Below the pieces are notes generated by a model. It was not told the DNA's origin. It made no database searches and saw only the letters and a program-made list of their open reading frames with translations. Of a stretch of 64,000 nt of DNA, positions 21,825 to 32,702 are shown one piece after another (positions within the stretch are counted from its first letter, which is position 1; each line of letters starts with the position of its first letter). Source of the DNA: Tridacna crocea (lineage: Eukaryota; Mollusca; Bivalvia; Cardiida; Cardiidae); assembly GCA_943736015.1 (NCBI GenBank), contig OX031065.1, forward strand, positions 17,994,427 through 18,058,426, in the 5' to 3' direction. A program made the position numbers and the translations under genes.

Positions 21825-21979
21825 GTGACAACCGTTACTTTGAATTTCAAACCAAAATAAGCCTTTACTCTAGAAAACCCTATGGATGATCAGCAGTTTT
21901 GAGAAATAATTGTATATGTATTTTAAGAGATTTACCAGTTAAGATTAGATAAAAATTCACACAAGGGGTTATAGGTGAA

Positions 21980-22200
21980 CTCTTTACAAAACAATTCCTG
22001 GTTTTTATGACCCAGAGGAAGAAGCCTTCTAAAAACATTGTGGGGCAAGGAGAAAATGCAGGTAACCAGCATTTTTGCCTTTTTTCCGCCATGTTTCTAC
22101 TCTTCTAAAGTCAAATTTCAATATTTAAGTCATGTTTATTTTGTCGTCTGCAAATGCTTTCAATTTGGACATGTCTAAAATTTTGGTGTTTTATAAAGAG
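21980..22200 (+). mobile_element. MITE A, first of a tail-to-tail pair
   Basis: Left flank TGAA; right TTAA 22201-22204 shared with the next copy. Confidence 0.8.
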
Positions 22201-22204
22201 TTAA

Positions 22205-22432
22205 CTCTTTAACAAACGATAAAATTCTAGACTGGTCCAAATTTAAAGCATTTGCAGGCAAGGAATTAAATTCTGCCAAATTGATGATTTCAATCTAGGG
22301 TAGAAAACATTCTGGGAAAAGAAGGAAATGCTGGTTACCAGCATTTTCTCCTTTTCCCACTATGTTTTCAAAAGGGTTCTTCCTTGGGGGGTCGTTAAAA
22401 GACGGGATTGTGTGGTAAAGAGTTAGAAGACA
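22205..22432 (-). mobile_element. MITE A, second of the pair
   Basis: Opposite orientation to its partner; right flank TTAG. Confidence 0.8.
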
Positions 22433-22480
22433 TTGGAAATTCACCTCAACCTGTTAATCCTATAGATTGTTACCTCTTAA

Positions 22481-22681
22481 CTCACTACCAAATGACAATA
22501 TTTTAGGTTTGTCCAAACTGATAACATTTTGCAGGCGACAAAATAAGAGTGACTGAAAATTTGAAATTTGTTTTGTGAAGGGTAGAAAACATTGGTTAGC
22601 AGCATTTTCTCCTTTTACCATAATGTTTTCTAAAGGCTTCTTTTGCAGGGGCGACAAAAGTAGGGATTGGGTGGTAATGGG
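22481..22681 (-). mobile_element. MITE A lacking the left hairpin arm
   Basis: TTAA 22477-22480 and 22682-22685. AAAACATTGG joins TTAGCAGC directly. Confidence 0.8.
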
Positions 22682-22689
22682 TTAAAAAC

Positions 22690-22968
22690 AATTTTGTTAC
22701 AAATTTCTTGAAAAAATATGAAAATATCCTTTCGTAAGTATAAAACATCAAAAGGAGCAATATCTATGTATTGTACAAAAAATAATGTAATAGCATTGTT
22801 GCAAAAGGAAACTTGTCATCATGACTAATTTCTTGTTTTGTCACAATGTTTTTGAAAATATATCTGTTGCAAGATATGAAACATCTGCAGGAGACAATTA
22901 TGCTAAAGATCTGTTGGTTTTGAGGCATGTTTGACCTAAACAAAGTTATATTTCAGACTGCAAGTTTC
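22690..22968. other. Unassigned stretch
   Basis: Possible ghost of a MITE A (TTTTGTCACAATGTTTT near 22.84 kb); otherwise nothing. Confidence 0.4.
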
Positions 22969-22970
22969 TA

Positions 22971-23166
22971 GGTCTGTATTCACCAATCATTCTTAAGAAT
23001 GTTCTTTGTCTTAATCTTCAAGATTTTCTGACTGTGAAAGTAACAGAACCTCTGATTGGCTAAACCATTTGGTTTAGCCAATCACAAGTTCTGTTACTTT
23101 CACATTGACGACATTCTGAAGAATAAGGCAAAGAATGTTCTAAAAAATGGTTGGTGAATACGACCC
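22971..23166. mobile_element. Palindromic MITE, GTATTCACCAA type
   Basis: Ends GTATTCACCAATC and TTGGTGAATACG enclose mirrored GTAACAGAACCTCTGATTGG and CCAATCACAAGTTCTG, with a central CCATTTGGTTTAGCC. Same family as 3387-3582. Confidence 0.6.
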
Positions 23167-23327
23167 GAGCTGTCAGTCAGCTGAGCTTACATTGTTATGC
23201 CTTGTAGCACCATTCACAAGCGTAATTGTCATTTACAGCCAGTGTAGATTAAGATTAGACTTCACTAAATATCTCATTGTAGATGTCCACTATCTACTGA
23301 AACACTGTGGACTTGAGCAACCATAAA

Positions 23328-23538
23328 CCCTTTACTACAAAGCAAAATTTTAGACCTATCCAAATTGAAGACTACAATTTCATAGTGCCTCAAATGAAGC
23401 AAGTTTTCTTTGATTCGGTAGAATTCTTAGTGGGAAAAGGAGAAAATGCTGGTTACCCCCATTGTCTCCTTTTCCCACAATTTTTTCATTAGACTTCTTT
23501 CTCAGAGTCATTAATAGGCATCATTGTGTGGTAAAGGG
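23328..23538 (-). mobile_element. MITE A, internal 12-bp deletion
   Basis: AAATTGAAGACTACAATTTC lacks the GCATTTGC word; TTAA 23539-23542. Confidence 0.7.
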
Positions 23539-23610
23539 TTAAATCCAGACTGAAAATGTCTGTTGGGTTTGTTTGGCAGTCTCGTGGGTTTTATGACTTT
23601 TCATTTGTCT

Positions 23611-23834
23611 AAGTCTTTGTTAAACAACATAATTGTAGACCAGTCTAGATTTAAAGCATTAAGCAGATAACAAAATAAATTTGACTCCAAAGTTCAAATT
23701 TGTTTTGGAAAGGGTAGAAAGCATTGTGGAAAAAGGAGAAAATGCTGGTTACCAGCATTTTCTCCTTTTCCAACAATGTTTTCAAAAGACTTCTTCCCAA
23801 GGGTAATTAAAAGACAGGGTTGTGAGGTAAAGAT
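23611..23834 (-). mobile_element. MITE A, full but left end decayed
   Basis: Core perfect except one base; TTAA 23835-23838. Confidence 0.7.
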
Positions 23835-23982
23835 TTAACTTTTGAACAGGTTCCATTTATTTAACAGTAGACAGTATTTAAGATTATTTTCAAGCACTAT
23901 TAACAACTGGTTGGCTTGCTGCCATGCTTATCCAACTAGGATAATGGTTTTACTTGTGGTAAAAAAATACTCTTTAACTTAA

Positions 23983-24057
23983 CCCTTTCCCAAATGACAA
24001 AATTTTGGACTGGACTAAATTGAAATCATTGGAAGACAACAAATCTAATCTAATTTT
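23983..24057 (-). mobile_element. MITE A left end cut by a hairpin-headed repeat
   Basis: TTAA 23979-23982; similarity stops at TAATTTTT where AGCTCACCTGAG begins. Confidence 0.65.
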
Positions 24058-24545
24058 TAGCTCACCTGAGCACGAAGTGCTCAAGGTGAGCTATTGTGAT
24101 CGATCAATGTCCGTCTGTCCGTCCGTCCGTCCGTCCGTCCGTTCACAATTACAAAAAATCTTCTCCTCCTAAACTAACAAACAGATTACAATTCCCTGTT
24201 TCTGTCAAAGCGCTGGCGGGATATTAACCCTTTACCCCATAAGGCATTTCTATGGTATCTCTAGTTGACCCTAAATAACAGCAAGAATGCAGCCATTTCT
24301 TATGTGTATATGATACCTTTTGATAGCATAGAAAACATTGTGACAAAAGGTGAAATTGCTCGTCACGCGCAATTTCACCTTCTGCCACAATGTTTTCCAA
24401 AGGCTCCTAGAAGCAATGCGTAGAAATGAGTATCTATGGAGTAAAGGGTTAATAAAGTCACATTCAGTGACAGCTCTAGTTATGAATTTAACTGTGTTAG
24501 CCCTTCATGAAACAAAAGAATCTGTATCAGCCTTCAGCAATAGAG
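24058..24545 (+). repeat. Hairpin-headed repeat, AGCTCACC type, with MITE B inside
   Basis: The head AGCTCACCTGAGCAC-GAA-GTGCTCAAGGTGAGCT forms a perfect 15-bp stem apart from one bulge. (GTCC)n follows at 24103-24142. MITE B occupies 24228-24448. Confidence 0.65.
24228..24448 (+). mobile_element. MITE B copy, reference description
   Basis: MITE B is 184-221 bp between TTAA. Ends are CCCTTTACCCCATAAGG and CTATGGAGTAAAGGG. Its core TAGAAAACATTGTGGCAAAA, GGTGAAATTGCTCG is followed by the mirror. It shares the outer palindrome word of MITE A, but the TIR-proximal arms differ. TTAA 24224-24227 and 24449-24452. Confidence 0.85.
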
Positions 24546-24549
24546 CATA

Positions 24550-24709
24550 GAGACATTGTGGGAATCAAAGAAAATGCTTGCAATTGGCATTTTATCTATT
24601 TCCCATAGTGCTTTTTATGGTTTCAAAAATGTATCTATTTAGTTGCATTTGATTCGCTGTATGCAAAACTTTGAAATGTGGGTAAGTCTAACATTTTGTC
24701 TATAGGTAA
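24550..24709 (+). mobile_element. MITE A, decayed, left part missing
   Basis: CATTGTGGGAATCAAAG and TGCAATTGGCATTTT keep a diverged hairpin. Confidence 0.5.
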
Positions 24710-24814
24710 AGGCTATGCTCTGGGAAGACCGAGTACCGGTAAGCCAAGCAAGCATTTTCAGTCCAGAAATAAGTCCAAAATAACTGAACTATACTTTAGC
24801 GAAAGGGGGCTTAA

Positions 24815-25035
24815 CTCTTTACCACACAATCTGGACTTTTAACTATTCTGGGAAAGAAGTCTTTTGAAAACATTGTGGGAAAAGGAGAAAATGCTGGTAG
24901 CCAGCATTTTCTCCTTTTCTCACAATGTTTTCTACCCTTCCAAAACCAAATTTCAATTTTTCAGTCATATTTATTTTATCATCTGCAAATGCTTTGAATT
25001 TGGACTGGTCTAAAATTTTCTCGCATTGTAAAGAG
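24815..25035 (+). mobile_element. MITE A, full length
   Basis: 221 bp; TTAA 24811-24814 and 25036-25039. Confidence 0.85.
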
Positions 25036-25102
25036 TTAATACATCTCAGATATACATTGCACAATGAAGCTGTCACATATTTATGGATCCATGGTAGCCT
25101 TT

Positions 25103-25561
25103 TTAGCTCACCTGAGCACAACGTGCCCAACAGGAGCCTTTGTTATAGTGCCGTATCCATCGATGTATCTACCATGCATCAATAAATACCTTGTGTGGAC
25201 TCTAGCAGCCACAGCCTTTGTGAAATACTCATGAAACTTGGTCAGAATGTTTGTCCCGATAATATTGGGGACAAGTGTCATATTGGGTCATCTTGTACAA
25301 AAATGTATGTCACTAGGTCAAATCTTAGCAAAACCATGTGTGCTCTCTAGAAGCCACCTTTTCAGTCTGATACTTTTGAAACTTAGTAAATTGTTTGTTT
25401 TGATGATATCTTGGACAACTCCGACATTGAGTCATTTTAAAAAGTAAAAAATAGGTCATTAATGTATTTTACATCAGTTCAACTACGATCTCTTCAGCTT
25501 TATCTACCTTAGATTACTTTACTTGGTTGAGTGCTTTATGGCCAAAGGCCCTCTTGTTTTA
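25103..25561 (+). repeat. Hairpin-headed repeat, AGCTCACC type, complete
   Basis: Head AGCTCACCTGAGCACAACGTGC; 3' end GGCCAAAGGCCCTCTTGTTTT with its own short stem. The body is about 420 bp. Confidence 0.6.
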
Positions 25562-25638
25562 ACAAATAACCAAATCATCAGGTAAAGTAGTCCATTGACA
25601 TGCACAAAATGTATAAAAAGCAAAACGCTTTGGCTTAA

Positions 25639-25859
25639 CTCATTACCAAACGACAAAATTTAGGGTTTATCCATATTGAAAGCATTTACAGACGACAAAA
25701 TAAAAGTGACTGAAAATTTGAAATCTGTTTTGTGAAGGGTAGAAAACATTGTGGGAAAAGGGGAAATTGCTCGTTATAAGCAATTTCTCCTGTTCCCACA
25801 GTGTTTTCAAAAGACTTTTACTGCAGACACACAAAAACCAGGGCTTGTTTGGGAAAGGG
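25639..25859 (-). mobile_element. MITE A with GAAATTGCTCG core
   Basis: 221 bp; TTAA 25635-25638 and 25860-25863. Left arm is of the CATTACC subfamily, right arm of the GGGAAAGGG subfamily, so it looks recombinant. Confidence 0.85.
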
Positions 25860-25863
25860 TTAA

Positions 25864-26183
25864 TTGAAAGTAACATTGTGATGTTAAAAAAGAAAATTAT
25901 GGTTATTAGCATTTTCTCCTTTTCTCAAAACGTTCAAAACTTTTAAGCTTGTCTTTTCTTCAGGACCTCTGAATTGTTTGGTAGAGGTCAAACAATGAAA
26001 TTTTTTACTCTACCAACCTCAAAGGACATGATAACTGTTGAATTTAAAAGATATGACTTCTAATTTCGGTAGGGTGAAAAACATTGTGGGAAAAGGAGAA
26101 AATGTTGGATACCAGCATTTTCTCCTTTTGCCACAGTTTTCAATAGCTGTCTTTTATAGGGTCATGATAACATGGAATGCATG
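25864..26183 (-). mobile_element. Two decayed MITE A copies
   Basis: A right half (25864-25987) is followed by a shortened copy with core GAAAATGTTGGATACCAGC (26040-26140). Confidence 0.5.
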
Positions 26184-26187
26184 TTAA

Positions 26188-26407
26188 CCCTTTAGCAAAC
26201 AATCCCTGGTTTTTACGACCCTGAGATAGAAGCCTTTTCGAAACATTGTGGGAAAAGGAGAAAATGCTGGTAACCAGCATTTTCTCCTTTTCCCACAATG
26301 TTTTCTATCCTGCTGGAAACAAATTTCAATTTTGAGTTATGTTTATTTGGTCGTCTGCAAGTGCTTTCAATTTGGATCAGTCTGAAATTTTATCTTTTGG
26401 TAAAGAG
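26188..26407 (+). mobile_element. MITE A, first of a tandem pair
   Basis: TTAA 26184-26187 and 26408-26411; perfect core. Confidence 0.85.
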
Positions 26408-26411
26408 TTAA

Positions 26412-26632
26412 CCCATTACCACACAATCCCTACTTTTGATGCCCCTAAGAAAGAAGCCTTTAGAAAACATTGTAGGAAAAGGACAAAATGCTGGTAAACA
26501 GCATTTTCTCCATTTCCTGCAATGTTTTATACCCTTTACAACACAAATTTCAAATTTTCAGTCACTTTTATTTTGTTGTCTGCAAATGCTTTCAATTTAG
26601 ACAAGTCTATAATATTGTCGTTTGGTAATGGG
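26412..26632 (+). mobile_element. MITE A, second of a tandem pair
   Basis: Same orientation, CCCATTACC subfamily, shares TTAA 26408-26411; right TTAA 26633-26636. Confidence 0.85.
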
Positions 26633-26696
26633 TTAAGCAGTTTAATATATCAATTCAGTGACTATCCAGAGGGACTTTTTCAAGCTCATTTGAGAA

Positions 26697-26934
26697 CTCT
26701 TTCCCAAACGAAAAAAATTTGGACCAGATTGAAAGCAGAGAAAGGAGAAATTGAAAGCATTTGCAGGCGACAAAATACATGTGACTAAAACATGGAAATT
26801 TGTTTTGGAAAGGGTAGACAACAGTATGGGAACAGAAGAAAATGCTGGTTACCAGCATTTTCTGCTTTTCCCATAATGTTTTCAGATGGCTTCTCCCTCA
26901 GGATTGTTAAAAGTCAGGATTGTGTGGTTAAGAG
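26697..26934 (-). mobile_element. MITE A with duplicated ATTGAAAGCA word
   Basis: The GATTGAAAGCA segment is repeated 20 bp apart; TTAA 26935-26938. Confidence 0.7.
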
Positions 26935-26947
26935 TTAATTCTTTGAC

Positions 26948-27117
26948 CCTTTACCCCACATGTCTGAGTTTAAACAGCCCTGACGAAGAAGGGTTTTGAA
27001 GATATGGAAGGAGGAGAAAATGCTTGTAAGTAGCCTTTTCTCCTGTCCCAACAATATTTTCTATCCTATCCAAAATTGAGATCTATGTTCTTTGTTTTGG
27101 TAGATAGTCTGGTAAAA
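26948..27117 (+). mobile_element. MITE A, diverged
   Basis: CCCTTTACCCCACATG, GAGGAGAAAATGC and CTTTTCTCCTGTCCC identify it. Confidence 0.5.
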
Positions 27118-27119
27118 GC

Positions 27120-27380
27120 AGCAGTGACTCTACAATGTTAGGATCTTTCCTTGGAACTGAAAATTATCCTACTCATTCATCAAATAGTTAAAGGACTTAT
27201 CTAAAATTGAAAAGTATTATTTTGGCTGAAAAATGAGGAACAAATTGTTTTTTTTATTGATAAATTTTGGCACTCGGCCTGTTTCCTTGCCTGCAGATAT
27301 TGCAAATCATGTATTTTTTAACCACCTGCATGGAGTACATGATCAAGATATTTTGGCATCTACCTGTACAGCGTAATTAG
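27120..27380. other. Unassigned stretch
   Basis: No feature supported. Confidence 0.4.
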
Positions 27381-27383
27381 ATC

Positions 27384-27609
27384 TATACCAAACGACAAAA
27401 TTTTAGACTGGCCCAAACTGAAAGCACTAGCAGACAACAAAATAAGAGTGAAATTTTGTAAAGTACAAAATTTGAAATTTGTACTCCAAAGGGTAAAAAA
27501 CTTTGTGAGAAAAGGAGACAATGCTGGTTACCATTATTGTCTCCTTTTTGCACGTTTTCAAAGACTTCTTTCTCAGGGTTTTTAAAAGACGGGATTGTGT
27601 GGTAAAAGG
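27384..27609 (-). mobile_element. MITE A with an internal duplicated segment
   Basis: GTACAAAATTTGAAATTTGT shows a local duplication; TTAA 27610-27613. Confidence 0.7.
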
Positions 27610-27666
27610 TTAAACGATACATATATTGCACAGTCATGTTATGTTGCATAAAATGTGATACCTTAA

Positions 27667-27887
27667 CTCTTTACCAAACGACAAAATGTTAGACTGGTCT
27701 AAATTGAAAGCTCTTGCAGACGACAAATTAAACGTAACTCAAAAGTTGAAATTTGTTTCCAGCAGGGTAGAAAACATTGTTAGAAAAGGAGAAAATGCTG
27801 GTTACCAGCATTTTCTCCTTTTCCCACAATGTTTTCAAAAAGCTCCTATCTCAGGGTCGTAAAAACCAGGGATTGTTTGGGAAAGGG
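27667..27887 (-). mobile_element. MITE A, full length
   Basis: 221 bp; TTAA 27663-27666 and 27888-27891. Confidence 0.85.
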
Positions 27888-27995
27888 TTAAAGAAAAATC
27901 TTTTATTTTTCTTACATTTTTTTGTATGCTGTATCAATTTATTTATATTCCTTTTACCCTTCTCTTGTATGTAAATGAATGTAACATTTCATAAT

Positions 27996-28122
27996 GCTTA
28001 ACCGGACAAGTAAAATTTTCCAAATTGAAAGCATTAATTGACAAAGAGTAATAATTGTTGCTAAAAGGATGGGGTTTGTCTTGGATAGGGTAGAAAACAT
28101 CTTTAGAAAAGGAAAAAAGGTT
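27996..28122 (-). mobile_element. MITE A left half
   Basis: Runs from CCGGACAAGTAAAATTTTCC to GGTTGG at the palindrome centre, directly against the next TTAA. Confidence 0.55.
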
Positions 28123-28128
28123 GGTTAA

Positions 28129-28330
28129 CCCTTTATCAAATGACAGTATTATAGACTTGTCCAAATTGGAAGCTTTTGCAGACGACAAAATAAAATTGAC
28201 TTAAAATTTAAAATTTGTTTTGTGAAGGGTAGAAAACATTGTGGGAAAAGGAGAAAATGCATTTTTCCACAATGAGTTCTAAAGGCTTCTTTCTCAGGGG
28301 TGTCAAAAGTAGGGATTATGTAGTAATGGG
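28129..28330 (-). mobile_element. MITE A lacking part of the right hairpin arm
   Basis: GAGAAAATGC joins ATTTTTCCACAATG; TTAA 28125-28128 and 28331-28334. Confidence 0.8.
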
Positions 28331-28334
28331 TTAA

Positions 28335-28416
28335 CAACACTTTCTCCTTTTTCCAATATGACTTCAAAACTTTTCTTCTTCAAGGCAGTTTAAATACTGG
28401 ATTATGTGGTAAAGTG
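28335..28416 (-). mobile_element. MITE A right half
   Basis: CAACACTTTCTCC through GGATTATGTGGTAAAG, sharing the TTAA of the previous copy. Confidence 0.5.
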
Positions 28417-28428
28417 TACATACATTAA

Positions 28429-28648
28429 GTCTTTACCCAACAACAAATTTATAGAATGGTTCAAATTGAAAGTATTTATAGATGACAAAATAAATGTGAC
28501 TCAAAAATTGAAATTTGTTTTAGGAAGGGTAGAAAACGTGGTGGTAAAAGTAGAAAATGCTAGTTACCAGCATTTTCTCCTTTTCCCACAATGTTTTCAA
28601 AAGACTTCTTTCTCAGGGTCGTTAAAAGTTGGGATTGTGTGGTAAAGA
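28429..28648 (-). mobile_element. MITE A, near full
   Basis: TTAA 28425-28428; right end GGTAAAGAT followed by TTAG. Confidence 0.75.
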
Positions 28649-28649
28649 T

Positions 28650-29095
28650 TTAGTATTGTTTTCAAAGTGAAATGTAAATACCAAAAGCGGAAAAAAAAAA
28701 GGTGATCAAAATAGTTTAGAGATGAATTACTACCAGGTGGGATCTATTGCATGTAATACTTAATCTTTGCATTCTGTAGAAGCACATAATAAGGATGAGA
28801 AAAACATGATAATTGAGAGAACGAAAAGCATGTTGAAAATAAAATTTTTGTTTGCTCAAGTAAAAAAGGAATACGAGTAATACAAAATGGGTATTTGTTG
28901 CAAGATGAGTTTCTCCAAGTGGCTCCATGTTTTGATGTATGTATGAATCAGTTGTAGATATGCTTTTTAATGAAACATATTTCTGATACATTAAACATGT
29001 GAAAGGAATTTAGAGGTTTTGAAAAGATTACCCTTGTACACTTGTATGCTTACTTTGATCCAGTGTCATAAAGTCGCTTCCTATTATTGCTCCCC
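28650..29095. other. Unassigned stretch with an A-run
   Basis: Poly-A near 28692; no gene supported. Confidence 0.4.
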
Positions 29096-29126
29096 AGTTT
29101 GGTAAAGAGTTGAAATGTTATATAAC

Positions 29127-29336
29127 CCTTTACCATACAGTACAGAATTTTAACAACCTGGAGGATTTTAGAAGCCCTTGAAACTATTGTGAGAAAAGGA
29201 GACCAGCATTTCTTCTTTTTAACAATGTTTTCTACCCTATATACATGTAAATCAAAGACAAATCCAGAACACTTGTGTAATATTAGATTTTCAATCTGCA
29301 AATTCTTTGAACTTGGTCAAGTCCAAACTTTTGTAG
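29127..29336 (+). mobile_element. MITE A, palindrome centre deleted
   Basis: GAGAAAAGGAGACCAGC removes AAAATGCTGGTA. Confidence 0.6.
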
Positions 29337-29342
29337 TTTATT

Positions 29343-29561
29343 TCTCTACCAAACAACAAAACTTTGGAATAATTCCAATTGAAAACATTTGCAGATGACA
29401 AAAAAGATGTGACCCACAGATTGATATCCGATTTTGGAATGGTAGAAAACAATGTGGGTAAAGGAGAAAATTCTGGTTACCAGCATTTTCTCCTTTTCCC
29501 ACAATGTTTTCAAAAGCTTTCTTTCTCAGAGCCACTAACAGTCGGGATTGTGTTGTTAAGA
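29343..29561 (-). mobile_element. MITE A
   Basis: Tail-to-tail with the previous copy, core nearly perfect (GAAAATTCTGG). Confidence 0.65.
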
Positions 29562-29579
29562 GTTTATTCAAAGTTAAAA

Positions 29580-29722
29580 TGCTCAGGTCACCAGGATTTC
29601 CACCTTTTCCAACAATATTTTCTATCCTTTCAAAGATAAAAACCATCATTCTAGTAGCAAGTGTTACTAGCAAAATTTTAAATCTTAATATGTCTGCTGT
29701 TTCTTCTTCTGGTAAAGAGTTG
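29580..29722 (+). mobile_element. MITE A right half, just upstream of RBIS exon 1
   Basis: GTCACCAGGATTTCCACC to TTCTGGTAAAGAGTTGA; ends about 73 bp before the exon acceptor. Confidence 0.55.
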
Positions 29723-29807
29723 AATCATCTCTTGATGTCTTATCAAAGAACAGTAACTATTGATTATCACAATTGTAACCAATTTATAATTTCAGAAATC
29801 TTACCCA

Positions 29808-29915
29808 ATGGCGAAAAATAAAGGAGGGAAAAAGAATGTGAAGGCAGATAAGGCATTTATTGTGAAAAATACAAAGAAGACCAAGACAAAAGCAGTGACA
29901 ACTAATTTGAAAAAG
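29808..29915 (+). CDS. RBIS: RBIS coding exon 1 (36 codons)
   Basis: The exon encodes the N-terminal 36 residues. It opens MAKNKGGKK and closes with the family hallmark KAVTTNLKK, immediately followed by the donor GTAATT. The ATG sits in a favourable context (CCCAATGG). The segment is lysine-rich, consistent with a nucleolar RNA-associated protein. The acceptor at 29795 lies about 70 bases after a decayed MITE A copy. Identification rests on the MAKNK start and the VTTNLKK motif, both characteristic of the vertebrate proteins, and on exon order. Confidence 0.88.
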
Positions 29916-29940
29916 GTAATTAGACAAAAAAAAGTCCACT

Positions 29941-30495
29941 TTTAGCTCCACTGGCTATAGCATGTAACCATGTGTCCGTCCTGTGTCCATTCATCAGTCA
30001 GTCTGAGCATTGGTGCATTTAGCTTTATTTTAAACATCTTCTCTGAAACTGCACATCCAATGTTAACCATGTTTATAGTAATGATCTTCCCATGGTCGTC
30101 TACAGAATTTCTTTAAAGAATTTGATTCCTGTAAAAACTTGTGTTGCCTTGGCAACAAAACTGAAATCTTTCTTGTCTGAAACTTTACGGCCTAGGCCGA
30201 CTAAATTTTGCTTGTAGCTTTATCTAATGGACCATAACCAAGATTCTGTTCCTGACTGTTAGCTACTACTGTAATATTTTGTGAGGCCTTTTCCAGTATT
30301 TTTATGTGCTTGTAGTTGTGCATGTGCAAGTTTCATGAGCCTGCTGTGATTCTTTGTGGAATTATCTCCCCTTGAACTTTTTGCAACTCTTACTTTTATA
30401 CTAGACCATTCTGCATTGTGACAAACACCGGTCTTTATGATAAGGATCTGGTGGGGAGGGGGGATATCATCACGTTTAGTGATAGCTGTAGTTAT
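29941..30495 (+). repeat. Hairpin-headed repeat, AGCTCCACTGGC type, in RBIS intron 1
   Basis: The head AGCTCCACTGGCTATAGC is decayed. TGTGTCCGTCCTGTGTCC follows. The 3' half (30.29-30.49 kb) matches the 6.2-6.36 kb repeat, so the two types share a body. Confidence 0.55.
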
Positions 30496-30502
30496 GGTTT
30501 AA

Positions 30503-30896
30503 TCCATTACCAAGCCATCCCATGTTTTAATGACCCTTAGTATCATTGTGGAAAAATAAGAAAATGCTGATAACTAGCATTTCTCCATTCCTCCTAATGT
30601 TTTATAACCTGCCTTGTCATATCCAATCATGTAACTTACATTTGAATTCTTGTCTGCTATTCTAATACTTTTAATTTGACAAGTCTAAAATTTTGTTGTT
30701 TTGTAAAAGGGGTATCCTTTTCCAAGTTTTGTGCTTTAACAACTGTAGCAGAGAAAGCTTTAAATGATTTGATCCCTTTCTCACCTTGTTTTTATCCTTC
30801 CGAAGACCATTACCATCATTTAACTAACATTCAGTGTATAATCTGCATGAGCTCTTGGTGTGAACGAATCATAACTTTTGTTCTCTGGAAAAGGTA
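30503..30896 (+). mobile_element. Two diverged MITE A copies in RBIS intron 1
   Basis: First 30503-30711 (TTAA 30499-30502; core GATAACTAGCATTTC), second 30714-30896, whose hairpin is lost. Confidence 0.5.
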
Positions 30897-31019
30897 AGAA
30901 ATGTTTTAGAGATCTGTCTGTAAATCACAAAAAACTACTGTATATACATTGTGTTTGTAAAGGGCTTGAACCTGTTCCTTGCAAAAGGACACTTTTATTT
31001 TGAAATGTAACTACTTGCA

Positions 31020-31275
31020 TCCATTACTACACAATCTTGAGTTTTAACGACCTTGTAGGAGGAGGATTTTGAAAACACTGTGGGAAAAGGAGGAAATGCT
31101 GGTTACTAGAATGCATTTTCTTTTTACCACTATGTTTTCTTCCCCATCCAAAACAAAAATCCTCATTTCAGTTACATTTAATTTTTTGTCTGCAAATCAT
31201 TTCAATTTGAACCAACTTTTTGTGTGCGAATCATTTCAATTTGAACCATTTTGAATTTTTGTCCTGTGGTAAAGA
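31020..31275 (+). mobile_element. MITE A with a 35-bp internal tandem duplication
   Basis: CATTTCAATTTGAACCA occurs twice (about 31197 and 31232). Confidence 0.7.
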
Positions 31276-31282
31276 GTTTTAC

Positions 31283-31592
31283 CCCTTTTTGCCACAATGT
31301 TTTCTATGCTATCAAAAGGTGTCATATACACATAAGAAACAGCTTCATCCTTGCTGTTATTTAGGGTCAATTAGAGATACCATAGAAATGCCTAATGGGG
31401 TAAAGGGTTAACCTAAATGACAGCAAGGATGAAGCCATTTCTTATGTGTAAATGATACCTTTTGATAGCGTAGAAAACATTGTGACAAAAAGTGAAATTG
31501 CTCGTCACGAGCATTTTCACCTTTTGTCACAATGTTTTCCAAAGACTTCAACAGGCAATGTGTAAAAATGAGTATCTATGGAGTAAAGGGTT
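31283..31592. mobile_element. Two partial MITE B copies joined head to head
   Basis: 31283-31409 runs from the palindrome to CCTAATGGGGTAAAGGG (minus). After TTAA the next copy begins internally at CCTAAATGACAGC and runs plus to CTATGGAGTAAAGGG. Confidence 0.65.
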
Positions 31593-31754
31593 AAGATCTA
31601 TAACCGTGGTCATCTATTCTCACATACAGAACTTCACCAGTGGTTTATTTTTGATGAATGAAACTCAAATAATGTCTTCTTTCATGTTAGTTGAGAAGTA
31701 TGATAAGCTTAAAGATTCAAAAATAAATTTTGGATTTTTTACTAGTGGTGTTAA

Positions 31755-31968
31755 CTCTTTACCAAACAACAAATTTTTGAACTGGCCTGAATTCAAAGCA
31801 TCAGAAGCCAGCAGATTAAATCTTATATATGATTTCTGACTTTGATAGGGTAGAAAATATTGTGGGAAAAGGAGAAAATGCAGATCACCAGCACTTTCTC
31901 CTTTTCCCACAATGGTTTCTATAGGCTTTTTTATCAGGGTCATTAAAAGTTGGGATTGGGTAATAATA
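31755..31968 (-). mobile_element. MITE A, AATAT core variant
   Basis: TTAA 31751-31754; core centre GCAGATCACCAGCAC is mismatched. Confidence 0.7.
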
Positions 31969-32165
31969 GTACAATGTGTGTATTTATTCTGATGTATGTC
32001 AATATTTACTTTGTCTGTGTTGGGAACTGAAATGTCAAGATTTAATATTTCAAAAATAAATTACTTCTTTTGTATAATAAGAATGACAAGTTTTAGAAAA
32101 ACAGTCATTAAAGAAAAAGAAGATAATCACGCCTCCTTGGGTTGTATCTTTTCAAACATTTTTAA

Positions 32166-32387
32166 CTCATTACCAAACGACAAAATTTTAGGTTTTTCCA
32201 AATGGAAACTATTTGCAGATGACTAAACAAAAGTGACTGAAAATTTGAATTTTGTTTTGTGAAGGGTAGAAAACATTGTGGGAAAAGGAGAAAATGCTGG
32301 TTACCAGCATTTTCTCCTTTCCCACAATGTTTTCTACATGTTTCTTTCTCAGGGGCGTCAAAAGTAGGGATTTGTTTGGTAATAGGG
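32166..32387 (-). mobile_element. MITE A, well preserved
   Basis: TTAA 32162-32165 and 32388-32391, in RBIS intron 1. Confidence 0.85.
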
Positions 32388-32391
32388 TTAA

Positions 32392-32700
32392 ATAGCCTTT
32401 CACTTCTTATGCAAAAACCTGTTGTGCCTAGCAAAGTAGAGTGAAAAAACTTTCATTTGCTTTCAGACTGCAAAATAAAGAAATCCCTGTGAAAAAAATG
32501 GCAGCCAGTGACTTTGAAAAATTGATATTACAATATCGACAACAGGCATACGGAATGAATCATGCTTACATCTGAAAATAATGTGACAAATGCAGGAATG
32601 GCTAATTACAATTTAGTTCTCTTTTTGCTAAAGTGTTTGAAGAAGTTGTCTGCTTCAAGACAAAAAGTCATCTGCATGCAGTAATGAGTGACTACATTAC
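32392..32700. other. Unassigned intron 1 stretch
   Basis: Nothing recognised. Confidence 0.4.
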
Positions 32701-32702
32701 AG

